Shown one piece after another: positions 1 to 9,679 of a DNA stretch of 64,000 nucleotides. Every line of letters starts with the position of its first letter. The first letter of the stretch is position 1. A program made the position numbers and the translations under genes. Source of the DNA: Blastococcus mobilis (GTDB lineage Bacteria > Actinomycetota > Actinomycetes > Mycobacteriales > Geodermatophilaceae); contig NZ_FZNO01000023.1 in assembly GCF_900188025.1 (NCBI RefSeq), positions 28,102 to 92,101 of the forward strand, in the 5' to 3' direction. The notes beneath the pieces are model-generated. The model saw nothing but the letters and a program-made list of their open reading frames with translations. It was not told the origin of the DNA and did not search any database.

Positions 1-414
1 GCGATGGTGCAGAAGATCCTGCTGTACGTCATGCCGGCCGGCCTGTTCGTCTCGGGCTTCCTCTTCCCGATCGGCGTCCTCCTCTACTGGTTCACCAACA
101 ACCTGTGGACTCTGGGCCAGCAGTTCTTCATCCTGCGCAAGATGCCCCCGCCCGGATCCGACGCCGCGAAGGCCAAGGCCGCCGCGGAGAAGCCGGCCAT
201 CGACCCGAAGACGCTGGCCCCCAAGCCGGGTGCCAAGCCGGTCCGTCCCAAGGGCGGTCGCCCGGCCACCCCGCCGACCACCCCCCCGGTCGGCGGAAGC
301 GCACCGTCGGCGGACGGTGGCACCGGGAACGGCAGGCCGTCGGGCGGGAAACCCGGGGGTTCGACCGCTGCGGGTCAGTCACCGCCGAACCGGGGCAAGC
401 GCAAGCGCCGCTGA
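1..414 (+). CDS. yidC: Membrane protein insertase YidC, C-terminal part (5' truncated by the window)
   Basis: The frame is open from the first base, so this is the 3' end of a gene that begins outside the window. It encodes about 137 residues: a last hydrophobic hairpin (LLYVMPAGLFVSGFLFPIGV and the following LLYWFTNNLW), typical of the final two membrane segments of the YidC/Oxa1 insertase, then a long basic, Pro/Gly/Ala-rich tail ending GKRKRR. The basic tail is usual for actinobacterial YidC and is thought to contact ribosomes. YidC inserts and folds inner membrane proteins alone or with SecYEG. The downstream order jag-rsmG-parA-parB confirms the assignment and places oriC to the left. 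Confidence 0.95.
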   Translation, partial: AMVQKILLYVMPAGLFVSGFLFPIGVLLYWFTNNLWTLGQQFFILRKMPPPGSDAAKAKAAAEKPAIDPKTLAPKPGAKPVRPKGGRPATPPTTPPVGGSAPSADGGTGNGRPSGGKPGGSTAAGQSPPNRGKRKRR

Positions 415-511
415 CCCGCTTTCCGCGTCCTGACCGACGCCCGCCGGCTCCGCCGGCCCACCGACCACCGGGTTCGCCCGGCCGCCCGCACCGACCTGGG
501 AGGAACCCCCC

Positions 512-1180
512 GTGAGTGCTCCGCAGCAGCCCACCGACGGCGCGCAGCCGACCATGCTGACCGCTGAAGCCACCAGCGACACCGTCCTCAGCCCGTCCCC
601 CGACGCCGAGGCCGGCAGCGGAGACCCGGCCGAGTCCGCGCTGCCGGACGCCGACGCGATCAGCGACGATGCCGTCGTCGAGCCCGTGACCACCGGGACG
701 GATGAGGCCGAAGGGGACGACGACCTGCTCGTGCGGGAGGGGGACGTCGCCGGCGACTACCTCGAGCGCCTGCTGGACATCCTGGACAAGGATGGCGACA
801 TCGACCTCGACGTCGAGGGCGACCGCGCCTCGGTGGCGATCGTCGGGGGAAAGCTGACCGACCTCATCGGTCCCGACGGGGCCACGCTGGAGGCTCTCCA
901 GGAGCTGACCCGGCTCGCCGTGGCGCAGTCCACGGGCGTGCGCAGTCGCCTCATGCTCGACATCGGTGAGTTCCGGGCCAGGCGCCGTGCCGACCTGACC
1001 GCGTTGGCCGGGGAGACCGCCCGCCGGGTTGCAGCCAGCCGGCAGCCGGAGCGTCTCGCGCCGATGAACCCCTTCGAGCGCAAGGTCGTGCACGACGTCA
1101 TCGCGTCGTCCCCGGGGGTGCACAGCGAGTCCGAGGGCGAGGAGCCGAACCGTCGCGTCGTGGTCCTGCCCGACAAGTGA
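512..1180 (+). CDS. jag: Jag/KhpB-type RNA-binding protein (KH and R3H domains)
   Basis: A GTG start sits 8 bases after GGAGGA. The 222-residue product has an acidic, low-complexity N-terminal third, then a KH domain (GGKLTDLIGPDGATLEALQ region) and a C-terminal R3H domain with the diagnostic Arg and His in NPFERKVVHDVI. Like other actinobacterial Jag proteins it seems to lack the Jag-N domain seen in Firmicutes. Members of this family (KhpB) bind RNA and affect cell elongation; the exact targets here are unknown. It lies between yidC and rsmG, and its stop overlaps the rsmG start (GTGA), which implies translational coupling. Confidence 0.93.
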   Translation: MSAPQQPTDGAQPTMLTAEATSDTVLSPSPDAEAGSGDPAESALPDADAISDDAVVEPVTTGTDEAEGDDDLLVREGDVAGDYLERLLDILDKDGDIDLDVEGDRASVAIVGGKLTDLIGPDGATLEALQELTRLAVAQSTGVRSRLMLDIGEFRARRRADLTALAGETARRVAASRQPERLAPMNPFERKVVHDVIASSPGVHSESEGEEPNRRVVVLPDK

Positions 1181-1854
1181 CCGCGCGTGCCGCCCCGGCA
1201 GGGGACGAGCCGCCGCCGCCCCCACCGAGCGCGGAGCGGGTGTTCGCTGGCGCTCTGCCGCTGGCCGAGGAGTACGTCGCCCGGCTCGCCTCCGGCGGGG
1301 TCGTCCGGGGCCTGATCGGTCCACGGGAAGTGTCCCGGCTGTGGGAGCGGCACGTGCTCAACAGCGCCGCCGTGGCCGAGGCCGTTCCCGAGGGTGCCCG
1401 CGTGGTCGACGTCGGCAGCGGGGCCGGCCTGCCGGGGATCCCCTTGGGGCTCGCCCGGCCGGACGTCGCCCTCACCCTGGTCGAGCCGATGGCACGCCGC
1501 GTGGAGTTCCTCGAGGAGGTCGTCGCAGCCCTCCCGCCGGAGGGTCGGCGGCGCTGGCGGGTGCTCCGCGGGCGCGCCGAGGAGCGTGCCGTGGCCGCCG
1601 CGGTGGGCGAGATCGACGTCGTCACCGCACGGGCCGTGGCGCCCCTGCCGCGGCTGGTGGGCTGGTGCCGCGGCCTGATGCGACCGGGCAGCCAGCTGGT
1701 CGCCCTCGTGGGCGCCCGCGCGCTCGAGGAGCTCCCGGGCATGGTCGCCGAGCTGGAGGCGGCAGGAATGCGGAACGTGCATCCGCGGGCCGTCGGCGCG
1801 GAGCTGGGCAACGCTGCCACTACCGTGGTGGTCATGACGCGCGGGGCACGGTGA
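1177..1854 (+). CDS. rsmG: 16S rRNA (guanine-527-N7)-methyltransferase RsmG (GidB)
   Basis: The GTG start overlaps the jag stop by four bases. The 225-residue protein has a Rossmann-type SAM-binding motif (VVDVGSGAGLPGIPLGLARP) followed by an acidic residue in LTLVEPMARR, the pattern of RsmG, which methylates N7 of G527 in 16S rRNA; loss gives low-level streptomycin resistance in known species. The length is normal for the family. Its position between jag and parA is the canonical origin-proximal arrangement. Confidence 0.96.
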   Translation: MTARAAPAGDEPPPPPPSAERVFAGALPLAEEYVARLASGGVVRGLIGPREVSRLWERHVLNSAAVAEAVPEGARVVDVGSGAGLPGIPLGLARPDVALTLVEPMARRVEFLEEVVAALPPEGRRRWRVLRGRAEERAVAAAVGEIDVVTARAVAPLPRLVGWCRGLMRPGSQLVALVGARALEELPGMVAELEAAGMRNVHPRAVGAELGNAATTVVVMTRGAR

Positions 1855-1884
1855 CGGCGCCCGCGCACCCGACGCCCGGTCGCT

Positions 1885-1898
1885 GTTCCACGTGGAAC
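1885..1898. promoter_or_regulatory. parS site 1 (upstream of parA)
   Basis: GTTCCACGTGGAAC, a perfect 14-bp palindrome matching the conserved ParB-binding parS core, between rsmG and parA. ParB-CTP clamps load at parS and spread, and ParA then segregates the origin region. Confidence 0.93.
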
Positions 1899-1921
1899 GG
1901 GTGCAGCCACTCGTCACCGGC

Positions 1922-1935
1922 GTTCCACGTGAAAC
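1922..1935. promoter_or_regulatory. parS site 2 (upstream of parA)
   Basis: GTTCCACGTGAAAC, one arm of the C-type and one of the T-type parS, 24 bases after site 1 and just before the parA ribosome-binding site. ParB bound at this pair could also repress parAB. Confidence 0.92.
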
Positions 1936-1957
1936 GGATCGGCAGGAAGGACCCGCG

Positions 1958-3025
<1,068 letters not shown>

Positions 3026-3053
3026 GCAACCCACGGGTGAGCGGAGAGCGGTC

Positions 3054-4139
3054 ATGAGCAAGCGCGGCGGACTGGGCCGGGGCCTGGCGGCCCTCATTCC
3101 CACCAGCGCTCCCCCGGCCGAATTCCCGGCAGCGGCCGCACCCGCGACGGCAGCACCGCCGTCCGCCACGCCGGATGCTCCGGCGGTCGCGCTGGTGCCC
3201 GCTCCCCCGGCGGCCGAGTCGAGCCCCGAGATGACGCGCCAGCCGACGCCCCTGACGATGCCCGAGACGGCCACGCCCGCAGTGGACGACGGTGTCGGCG
3301 CGGTCGGCGTGCCCGGCGCGCAGCTCCGCGAGGTGTCGGTCTCCGACGTCGTCCCGAACCCGAAGCAGCCTCGGCAGGTCTTCGACGACGAGGCCCTGGA
3401 GGAACTCAGCCACTCGGTGCGCGAGTTCGGTCTGCTCCAGCCGATCGTCGTCCGCGAGACCGCCCGGGACGACGGCGGAGTCGGCTACGAGCTCATCATG
3501 GGCGAGCGCCGGCTACGGGCGGCGCGTGCGGCCGGTCTGGACACGGTACCCGCGATCATCCGGGACACCACTGACGACGCCATGCTCCGCGACGCGCTCC
3601 TGGAGAACATCCACCGCGTCCAGCTCAACCCGCTGGAGGAGGCCGCGGCCTACCAGCAGTTGCTGGAGGAGTTCGGGGCCACCCACGAGGAGCTCGCCAG
3701 CCGGATCGGCCGCAGCCGCTCGCAGGTCACCAACACCATCCGCCTGATGAAGCTGCCGGTGAAGGTGCAGACCCGCGTCGCTGCCGGTGTCATCTCCGCC
3801 GGTCACGCCCGGGCGCTCCTCGGCCTACCGGACGCCGAGGCGCAGGACGCCCTCGCCACGCGCATCGTCGCCGAGGGGATGTCGGTCCGGGCCACGGAGG
3901 AGGCGGTCGCGATGGCCGCCGCCGAGCGGCCGACCGCCAAGCGCCGTGCCCGCAACATCAGCGCCCCGGGGGTCGAGGAGCTGGGGTCCCGGCTGTCCGA
4001 CAGGTTCGAGACGAAGGTCAAGATCCAGATCGGCCGCGCCAAGGGTCGCATCGTCGTCGAGTTCGGATCCGTCGACGACCTCCAGCGGATCATCGGCGTC
4101 ATGGCCCCGGAGATCACCGGTCGCCGCCCCGAGGCCTGA
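3054..4139 (+). CDS. parB: Chromosome-partitioning protein ParB (Spo0J)
   Basis: The ATG at 3054 gives the family-typical start [16 protein letters not shown]; longer in-frame extensions run back into parA. The product (361 residues) has a disordered Pro/Ala-rich linker up to about residue 90, the N-terminal CTPase domain ([14 protein letters not shown] and [12 protein letters not shown] motifs), a helix-turn-helix that reads parS ([20 protein letters not shown]) and a short C-terminal dimerisation domain. It binds the parS sites annotated here. A strong hairpin terminator follows the gene. Confidence 0.97.
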   Translation: MSKRGGLGRGLAALIPTSAPPAEFPAAAAPATAAPPSATPDAPAVALVPAPPAAESSPEMTRQPTPLTMPETATPAVDDGVGAVGVPGAQLREVSVSDVVPNPKQPRQVFDDEALEELSHSVREFGLLQPIVVRETARDDGGVGYELIMGERRLRAARAAGLDTVPAIIRDTTDDAMLRDALLENIHRVQLNPLEEAAAYQQLLEEFGATHEELASRIGRSRSQVTNTIRLMKLPVKVQTRVAAGVISAGHARALLGLPDAEAQDALATRIVAEGMSVRATEEAVAMAAAERPTAKRRARNISAPGVEELGSRLSDRFETKVKIQIGRAKGRIVVEFGSVDDLQRIIGVMAPEITGRRPEA

Positions 4140-4160
4140 TCTTCGACCGCCCTCACGATG

Positions 4161-4195
4161 AAGGCCGACTTCCGTCACTGACGGAAGTCGGCCTT
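4161..4195. terminator. Hairpin terminator between parB and the convergent ligase gene
   Basis: A perfect inverted repeat with 17-bp arms (AAGGCCGACTTCCGTCA and its complement) separated by one base. It lies between two converging genes and has no clear U tract on either side, as is common in high-GC actinobacteria; it likely acts in both directions. Confidence 0.85.
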
Positions 4196-4212
4196 CGGCC
4201 CAGGGCCAGGGC

Positions 4213-4260
4213 CGGGCCCCTGCAGGGGTCCTACTACGAGGGGTGGGGAGGACGGGTCCT
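4213..4260. repeat. Palindromic intergenic repeat, degenerate copy
   Basis: On the minus strand this reads GAGGACCCGTCCTCCCCACC, then after a shortened middle GGACCCCTGCAGGGGCC. It matches both ends of the repeat family seen at 8602, 16546, 21403, 22289 and 33642 but lacks the central CTCGCAAGCTCGCGG part. It directly follows the stop codon of the ATP-grasp ligase gene (minus strand). Confidence 0.5.
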
Positions 4261-4262
4261 CT

Positions 4263-5261
4263 TCAGTGCGCGGACGCCGCCCGCCGACCGAGCAGCTGGG
4301 CGAAGACCTCACCGAGGTCGAAGCCGGCCGCCTCCAGCGCCATGGGGAACATGGAGGTCTCCGTGAGCCCGGGCGAGACGTTCACCTCGAGGAAGTGCAC
4401 CGCACCGTCCGGGGAGACGATCGCGTCGGTGCGGGACAGGTCGGCCAACCCGAGCGCCTGGTGCACCTGGACCGCGAGCGCCGCGGCGCGCGCAGCGACG
4501 TCGTCGGAGACGCGCGCCGGCACGTGGTACTCGGTGAGCCCGGGGGTGTAGCGCGCGGTGTAGTCGAAGACCCCTGACGCGGGGACGATCTCGACGGCCG
4601 GCAGGGCCTGCGGCCCCTCCCCCAGGTCGACGACGGAGATCGCGAGCTCGGTGCCCTCGATGTAGCGCTCCACCATGACCGTGTCGCCGTAGGCGAAGCA
4701 GCTGACCATCGCGGCCGGCAGCTCCTCCACGCTGCTCACCTTCTGCACCCCGAGCGCGGACCCGCCGGATGCCGGCTTGACGATCAGCGGCAACCGGAGC
4801 CGGGCGACCATCAGGTCGAGCACGGCACCGGCACCCAGCTCCCGGAACGTGCTGTGCGGCAGCGCGACCCAGTCGGGCGTGGTGGCCCCGGCGGCGCGGA
4901 CGACGGACTTCGCGGCCGGCTTGTCCCACGCCAGCCGGCACGCCGCGGCCGGGGAGCCGACGTACGGGACACCGGCCATCTCCAGCACTGCCCGGAGGGC
5001 GCCGTCCTCCCCCGTCGCCCCGTGCAGGGCGATGAACACGGCGTCGGCGGGGGACGCGGCCAGGCCCGGGAGGAGGTCGGGGTCGGCGTCCCGGATCTCG
5101 GCGTCCAGGCCGGCACGGGTCAGCTCCTCCACCACCTGGGTGCCCGAGGAGAGGCTGACCTCCCGCTCGAAGTTGAGCCCCCCGCTGAGGACGACGGCCC
5201 GCAAGCCGGAACGCGCCTCCCCGGCCGGTGCGGCGGCGGATGCGGGGGCGGTGTCGCTCAT
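4263..5261 (-). CDS. D-alanine--D-alanine ligase family protein (ATP-grasp)
   Basis: The ATG at 5261 overlaps the stop of the upstream aminotransferase gene (ATGA). The 332-residue product begins with the Ddl-like segment VVLSGGLNFEREVSLSSG, has the ATP-grasp lid (LPLIVKPASGGSALGVQKV) and a metal-binding end (AVHFLEVNVSPGLTETSMFP). Ddl joins two D-Ala residues for peptidoglycan. Standard Ddl has the N-terminal pattern GGxSxEHxVS and ends in N-T-x-P-G-[FL]-T; here N-V-S-P-G-L-T, so substrate specificity may differ. Coupling to an aminotransferase suggests an amino acid or dipeptide ligase role; the true substrate is not shown. Confidence 0.8.
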   Translation of the reverse strand: MSDTAPASAAAPAGEARSGLRAVVLSGGLNFEREVSLSSGTQVVEELTRAGLDAEIRDADPDLLPGLAASPADAVFIALHGATGEDGALRAVLEMAGVPYVGSPAAACRLAWDKPAAKSVVRAAGATTPDWVALPHSTFRELGAGAVLDLMVARLRLPLIVKPASGGSALGVQKVSSVEELPAAMVSCFAYGDTVMVERYIEGTELAISVVDLGEGPQALPAVEIVPASGVFDYTARYTPGLTEYHVPARVSDDVAARAAALAVQVHQALGLADLSRTDAIVSPDGAVHFLEVNVSPGLTETSMFPMALEAAGFDLGEVFAQLLGRRAASAH

Positions 5262-6685
5262 CGGCGGTCCTCGTAGGTGTCGCTGTTGGCCGGCCCGACG
5301 ATCGTCTCGGCCGCGTCTCCGGCGCCGGGGCGGGCGATGGCGCGGAAGGTGCCGGTGTCGACGGTGTCGAAGGTGGAGTGCAGGTCCAGCTCGGCCTCGA
5401 TGACGCGAGCCAGCCGGCGCACGCCCTCGCGGATCTGGTCCGGCTCGGGGTAGCAGTAGGACAAGCGCATGAACTCGCGACCGTTGCCGTCGGCGAAGAA
5501 GCCGATGCCCGGCACGTACGCCACGTGCGCGTTGACCGCACGCGGCTGCATGAGCTTGGCGTCCAGCCCGTGCGGCAGCTTCAGCCACACGTAGAAGCCG
5601 CCGTCGGGTCGGGTCCAGGCGGTGCCGGCCGGCATGAGCGCGGCCAGGGACTCGAGCGTGGCGTCGCGGCGTTCGCGGTAGAGCTCGGTGAACAGCTTGA
5701 TCTGCTCCCGCCACGGCTGGGTGTCCAGATAGCGGGCGACGGCGTACTGGGTCAGCGACGGGGGGCAGAGCACCTGCGCCTCGGTGGCCAGCACCAGCTT
5801 CTCCCGGACGGCGAGCGGCGCGAGCACCCAACCGACGCGCAGGCCCGGGGAGAACGTCTTGGAGAACGAGCCCAGGTAGACGACCCGCTGGTTGTTGCGG
5901 GCCCGCAGGGCGCGCATCGGCTCGTGCTCGAAGCCGAGCAGACCGTAGGGGTTGTCCTCGATGATCAGCAGGTCGTGCTTCTCGGCGATGGCCACGATGG
6001 CCTCGCGGCGCGGCTCGGAGAGGGTCACGCCGGCCGGGTTGTGGAAGTTGGGCACGGTGTAGAGGAACTTGACCCGGTCGCCATTGGCGCGGCAGTCGAC
6101 GAGCGCCTCCTCGAGCGCCTCGGGGATCAGCCCGTGCTCGTCCATGGGGACGTGCCGGACGCGGGCCTCGGCCGCCTGGAAGACGCCGAGCGCCCCGACG
6201 TAGGAGGGGCCCTCGGCCAGGATGACGTCGCCCGGGTCGCAGAACACCCGGGTGACCAGGTCGAGCCCCTGCTGCGAGCCCACGGTCACGACGACCTCGC
6301 TGGGTGAGGCGTCCGTGATCCCTTCCAGGGCCATCACGTCGCAGATGCGCTCGCGCAGCCGAGGATCGCCCTGGCCGGAGCCGTACTGCAGGGTCTGGGC
6401 GCCCATGCCGGACACGAGCTCACCGATCATCGAGCCCACGGCGTCGAGGGGCAGGGCGGTCACCGCCGGCATGCCGCCGGCCAGGGAGACGACCTCCGGC
6501 CGGCTCACCACGGAGAACAGTGCCCGGATCTCCGAGCTCTTCATGCCGTGGGTGCGTGCTGCGTACCGGTCGGCCAGGGGGTCCAGCCGCGGGTGCCGCG
6601 GCACGACATGGGGATGCGCACCGTGCGTCAGGTGCGTCCCCGGCTGACCGGAACCGGCAGGCGAGCCGGACGGGGTGGTAGGCAC
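5258..6685 (-). CDS. PLP-dependent aminotransferase, class I/II (fold type I)
   Basis: About 475 residues. Features seen: EVVSLAGGMPAVTALP near the start, the PLP region TVGSQQGLDLVTRVFCDPGD, NFHNPAGVTL, the aspartate in LLIIEDNPYGLL and the Schiff-base lysine in VYLGSFSKTFSPGLRVGW. This is the pattern of 2-aminoadipate/aromatic aminotransferase-like enzymes and of MocR catalytic domains, but there is no GntR helix-turn-helix. The start is uncertain: GTG 6685 lies 7 bases after a TACACT hexamer, consistent with a leaderless mRNA; GTG 6691 and an internal ATG (MKSSEIRALFS) are alternatives. It overlaps the ligase gene by four bases, so the two products probably act in one pathway. Confidence 0.88.
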   Translation of the reverse strand: MPTTPSGSPAGSGQPGTHLTHGAHPHVVPRHPRLDPLADRYAARTHGMKSSEIRALFSVVSRPEVVSLAGGMPAVTALPLDAVGSMIGELVSGMGAQTLQYGSGQGDPRLRERICDVMALEGITDASPSEVVVTVGSQQGLDLVTRVFCDPGDVILAEGPSYVGALGVFQAAEARVRHVPMDEHGLIPEALEEALVDCRANGDRVKFLYTVPNFHNPAGVTLSEPRREAIVAIAEKHDLLIIEDNPYGLLGFEHEPMRALRARNNQRVVYLGSFSKTFSPGLRVGWVLAPLAVREKLVLATEAQVLCPPSLTQYAVARYLDTQPWREQIKLFTELYRERRDATLESLAALMPAGTAWTRPDGGFYVWLKLPHGLDAKLMQPRAVNAHVAYVPGIGFFADGNGREFMRLSYCYPEPDQIREGVRRLARVIEAELDLHSTFDTVDTGTFRAIARPGAGDAAETIVGPANSDTYEDRR

Positions 6686-6817
6686 CTTCACGAGTGTAGG
6701 GAGAGGCGTCGTCGCCTCACCGACTCGCCCCAGGAGCAGCCGGCCCGGGGTGACCATCAGGAATCGCGCAGGCACGATGCAGCGGCTCGGCGGCCGGGGG
6801 ACGGCTCGTGGCGGCGG

Positions 6818-6836
6818 TGTCGTCCGGAGGACGACA
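6818..6836 (-). terminator. Small hairpin downstream of the cwlM-like gene
   Basis: TGTCGTCC-GGA-GGACGACA, 8-bp arms with a 3-base loop, about 40 bases after the stop codon of the amidase gene on the minus strand. No U tract follows. It may be a weak terminator. Confidence 0.45.
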
Positions 6837-6875
6837 GCGTGATGCCCTCCGACCCCACCGGGCGCGACCAGTCGG

Positions 6876-8039
6876 TCAGACGCCCGGCAGGACGAACGTT
6901 CCCGTGGGGGGGTCGGCCTCGGCGGGCAGGTAGAGGCGCTGGACGGCGGCGAGGACCGCGGAGGCGATGGCGCTGCGCACCCGGGCGTCGAGCAGCAGCA
7001 GGCGGTCGACCGAGTGGGAGAGGTAGCCGCAGTCCAGCCGCACCGCCGGCATGCGGGTCATCCGCAGCAGGTCCCAGGTCTTGGAGTGCGAGCCCAGGTC
7101 GAGCATGCCCGTGCGCGCGACGACCTCCCGGCGGGCCAGGTTGGCGAACTGCTCCCCGACCGTCGAGGACGCCCCGGAGCCGGTGCCGTAGTAGTAGCTG
7201 GCGACCCCGCGGGCGTGCTCGGAACTGTGGGCGTCCAGGTGCAGGGCGATGAACAGGTCCGCGCGGGCGTCGTTGGCGAAGGCGGTGCGCTCGGCCGGAG
7301 ACGGGTTCTGGTGGCGGCCCCTCGTGAGGTACACCGTCGCGCCCGCCGCCGCCAGCCGTCCCTCGATCCGCGAAGCGAGATCGAAGACCAGGTCCGCCTC
7401 GGTGGTCTCCCCCTCCGTGTAGCCGGTGTCCTCGCCGCCGTGCCCCGGGTCGACGACGATGCGACGACCGATCAGGTGCGGCCCGCTGTCCACGAACGAA
7501 GCGCTCTGCCGGAGCAGCTGTGGCCGACCGCCGGTCACCTTGCGCCCGAGCTGGCGCAGCGCACGCAGGGTGGCCGGGCCGCACGTGCCGTCGGCGGTGA
7601 GCCCGTAGTCGCGCTGGAAGGCCCGCAGGCCGACTTCCGTCTCGGGACCGAAGACGCCGTCCACCGGTCCGGCGTCGTAGCCGAGCTCGTGCACCCGCTC
7701 CTGCAGGCTGATCACGTCGTCGCCCCGGATCGGCCGCTCGGGGTCGTAGCGCAGGAGCCGGTCACCCAGGGACCAGCGGGCCTCGTTCAGCGCGCGGTAG
7801 GTCTCCTCGCCGACCCGGCCGTCGACCGAGAGGCCGCGCACCTGCTGGAAGTGCCGGACGGCCAGCTCGGTCGCGGCGTCGAACTCGGCGTGCTCGAGGA
7901 TCGGCTCGGCGGCCGTCATCCCGCCCGTGGCGCCGTCGGCAGGAAGGAGGCCCAGGCTGCGCAACGCGGCGTGGACGTCTGCCACCGCCGGGCCACGGTC
8001 GCCGAGCCTCAGGATCTGCATGCGGCTGTCGGTTCCCAT
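6876..8039 (-). CDS. cwlM: CwlM-like N-acetylmuramoyl-L-alanine amidase family protein
   Basis: 387 residues from ATG 8039. Two tandem peptidoglycan-binding (PG_binding_1) units occupy about residues 8-155, followed by an Amidase_3 domain with zinc ligands in VVDPGHGGEDTGY, TEADLVFDLA and LFIALHLDAH. The usual catalytic Glu near the end (V-E-T-x-F-[LI]-S) is Asp here (AVRLDCGYLSH). In mycobacteria CwlM at the same locus (after trxC) is a cytoplasmic, phosphorylated activator of MurA rather than a hydrolase. No signal peptide is visible, which fits a cytoplasmic regulatory role. It lies downstream of trxA, as Rv3915 does. Confidence 0.85.
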   Translation of the reverse strand: MGTDSRMQILRLGDRGPAVADVHAALRSLGLLPADGATGGMTAAEPILEHAEFDAATELAVRHFQQVRGLSVDGRVGEETYRALNEARWSLGDRLLRYDPERPIRGDDVISLQERVHELGYDAGPVDGVFGPETEVGLRAFQRDYGLTADGTCGPATLRALRQLGRKVTGGRPQLLRQSASFVDSGPHLIGRRIVVDPGHGGEDTGYTEGETTEADLVFDLASRIEGRLAAAGATVYLTRGRHQNPSPAERTAFANDARADLFIALHLDAHSSEHARGVASYYYGTGSGASSTVGEQFANLARREVVARTGMLDLGSHSKTWDLLRMTRMPAVRLDCGYLSHSVDRLLLLDARVRSAIASAVLAAVQRLYLPAEADPPTGTFVLPGV

Positions 8040-8099
8040 CGTGGAGCGATTGTCGTCCCCCCCTGTCCGGCCGGCCCGGTGGGGGCCCCGGAACGCCGT

Positions 8100-8134
8100 C
8101 GGGCCCACCTGTCCGAGTGGGACGGGTGGGCCCG
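8100..8134. terminator. Hairpin between trxA and the cwlM-like gene
   Basis: Arms CGGGCCCACC and GGTGGGCCCG (10 bp, perfect) with a 15-base loop, downstream of the trxA stop on the minus strand and 61 bases before the cwlM-like start. It may end or attenuate transcription from trxBA. Confidence 0.6.
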
Positions 8135-8140
8135 ATCAGG

Positions 8141-8197
8141 CCGTGGCCCCCTGCAGTGCCCCGACGCGAGCTCGCGAGTGGCGGAGGGCAGGGGGTG
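8141..8197 (-). repeat. Palindromic intergenic repeat copy, directly after trxA
   Basis: On the minus strand it reads CCCCCTGCCCTCCGCCACTC, then GCGAGCTCGCG, then GGGGCACTGCAGGGGGCCACG. It begins within 5 bases of the trxA stop codon. It shares the order of the family: C-rich arm, CTCGC-AGCTCGCG centre, CTGCAG end. Confidence 0.75.
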
Positions 8198-8201
8198 TTT
8201 G

Positions 8202-8528
8202 TCAGATGTAGTCGGCGAGGTCGCTCAGAATGGCGCCCTTGGGCTTCGCTCCGATGATGCTCTTCACCGGCTTGCCGCCCTGGAAGACGGTCATCGTCGG
8301 GATGGACATGACCTGGTAGTCCCGGGCGATCTGCGGGTTCTCGTCGATGTTGAGCTTCGCGATCGTCAGCTTGTCGCCGTGCTCGGCGGCGATCTCCTCG
8401 AGAACGGGGGCGACCATCTTGCAGGGGCCGCACCACTCCGCCCAGAAGTCCACGAGCACGGGCTTGTCGCTGCCCAGCACATCGCTGGCGAAGCTGGTGT
8501 CGGTGACCGTCACAGTGTTGCCTGCCAT
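8202..8528 (-). CDS. trxA: Thioredoxin
   Basis: 108 residues, normal length. The active site is WCGPCK with redox cysteines 33 and 36, preceded by VLVDFWAEWC, and the cis-proline loop is MSIPTMTVFQGG. Thioredoxin reduces protein disulfides using electrons from NADPH through the adjacent reductase. The gene follows trxB with about 130 bases between, a gap mostly filled by a palindromic repeat. It is probably cotranscribed from the SigR-type promoter upstream of trxB. Confidence 0.97.
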   Translation of the reverse strand: MAGNTVTVTDTSFASDVLGSDKPVLVDFWAEWCGPCKMVAPVLEEIAAEHGDKLTIAKLNIDENPQIARDYQVMSIPTMTVFQGGKPVKSIIGAKPKGAILSDLADYI

Positions 8529-8601
8529 GGGTCGTTCTTCCTCTCGTTCGACTGCCTGACGTCCTGTGGGGTCAACCCGCAGAACGGTGGTTCTATGCCC
8601 G

Positions 8602-8660
8602 GAAGGACCGCCCTGCCCCCACCGCTCGCGAGCTCGCGACGGGCGCCGGCACGGCGGCCG
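8602..8660 (+). repeat. Palindromic intergenic repeat copy, abutting the trxB stop
   Basis: Plus-strand text GAAGGACCGCCCTGCCCCCA, then CCGCTCGCGAGCTCGCGACG, then the GGCGGCCGCT end. The last base touches the stop codon of trxB (cta at 8661-8663). A well preserved member of the family. Confidence 0.8.
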
Positions 8661-9671
8661 CTAGCGCTCGTCGAACGTCTCGGCGAGCCAGCGCTCGGCG
8701 TCGATCGCGGCCGCCGCACCCGTGCCGGCCGAGGTGATCGCCTGGCGGTAGATGTGGTCCACCACGTCACCGCAGGCGAAGACGCCGTCGATGTTGGTGC
8801 GCGTGGTGGGGTGCTCGACCTGGATGTAGCCCTCGTCGTCCAGCTTCAGCTGGCCGGCGAACAACTCGCTCCGTGGGTCGTGACCGATGGCGACGAACAG
8901 GCCGGTGACCGGCATCGTCTCGGTGGCGCCGCTCTCGACGTCGGTGATCTGGACGCCGTCAACGGTGGTCTCGCCGAGCACATCGGTGACCTGCTTGCCC
9001 AGCGCCCAGCGGATCTTGGCGTTGTCCTGCGCGCGCTTCTGCATGATCTTGGACGCGCGGAGCTCGGGCCGCCGGTGGACGACGGTGACGCTCTTGGCGA
9101 AGCGGGTGAGGAAGGTGGCCTCCTCCATCGCGGAGTCACCACCACCGACGACCACGATGTCCTGGTCGCGGAAGAAGAAGCCGTCGCAGGTGGCACAGGC
9201 CGACACACCGCGGCCCAGCAGACGCTGCTCGTTCTCCAGACCCAGGTAGCGGTACTTGGAGCCGGTGGCGACGATCACGGCGTGGGCGCGGTGCACCTCG
9301 CTGCCCACCTTGACGATCTTCGGGTCGACGGTGAGGTCGACCTCGGTCACGTCGCGGGCGACCAGCTCGGCCCCGAAGCGCTCGGCCTGGGTGCGCATGT
9401 CGTCCATGAGCTGGGGACCCTGGATGCCCTCGGGGAAGCCGGGGAAGTTCTCGACCTCGGTGGTGGTCATGAGCGCGCCGCCGAACTGCGATCCTTCGAA
9501 CACCAGGGGGTGGAGGTTCGCGCGGGCGGCGTACGTGGCCGCGGTGTAACCGGCGGGCCCGGAGCCGATGATGATGAGGTCACGGATGCCGTCGCGCTCG
9601 GCCGGCGGGATCACGGGGTCCTCGATCTCGCCGGTGGTCACGGCGGGGCCAGGGCTGGGATGGTTCGTCAC
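8661..9671 (-). CDS. trxB: Thioredoxin reductase (NADPH)
   Basis: 336 residues from GTG 9671. FAD-binding [16 protein letters not shown] at the N-terminus, redox pair CATC in [16 protein letters not shown]-binding [16 protein letters not shown], and the C-terminal FAD motif [16 protein letters not shown]: a complete low-molecular-weight TrxB. It reduces the thioredoxin encoded next door. The start was chosen because it lies just after a SigR/SigH-type promoter; the transcript would be leaderless or nearly so. Longer frames upstream overlap the next gene and have no homology pattern. Confidence 0.96.
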   Translation of the reverse strand: MTNHPSPGPAVTTGEIEDPVIPPAERDGIRDLIIIGSGPAGYTAATYAARANLHPLVFEGSQFGGALMTTTEVENFPGFPEGIQGPQLMDDMRTQAERFGAELVARDVTEVDLTVDPKIVKVGSEVHRAHAVIVATGSKYRYLGLENEQRLLGRGVSACATCDGFFFRDQDIVVVGGGDSAMEEATFLTRFAKSVTVVHRRPELRASKIMQKRAQDNAKIRWALGKQVTDVLGETTVDGVQITDVESGATETMPVTGLFVAIGHDPRSELFAGQLKLDDEGYIQVEHPTTRTNIDGVFACGDVVDHIYRQAITSAGTGAAAAIDAERWLAETFDER

Positions 9672-9679
9672 GGGCGGCA

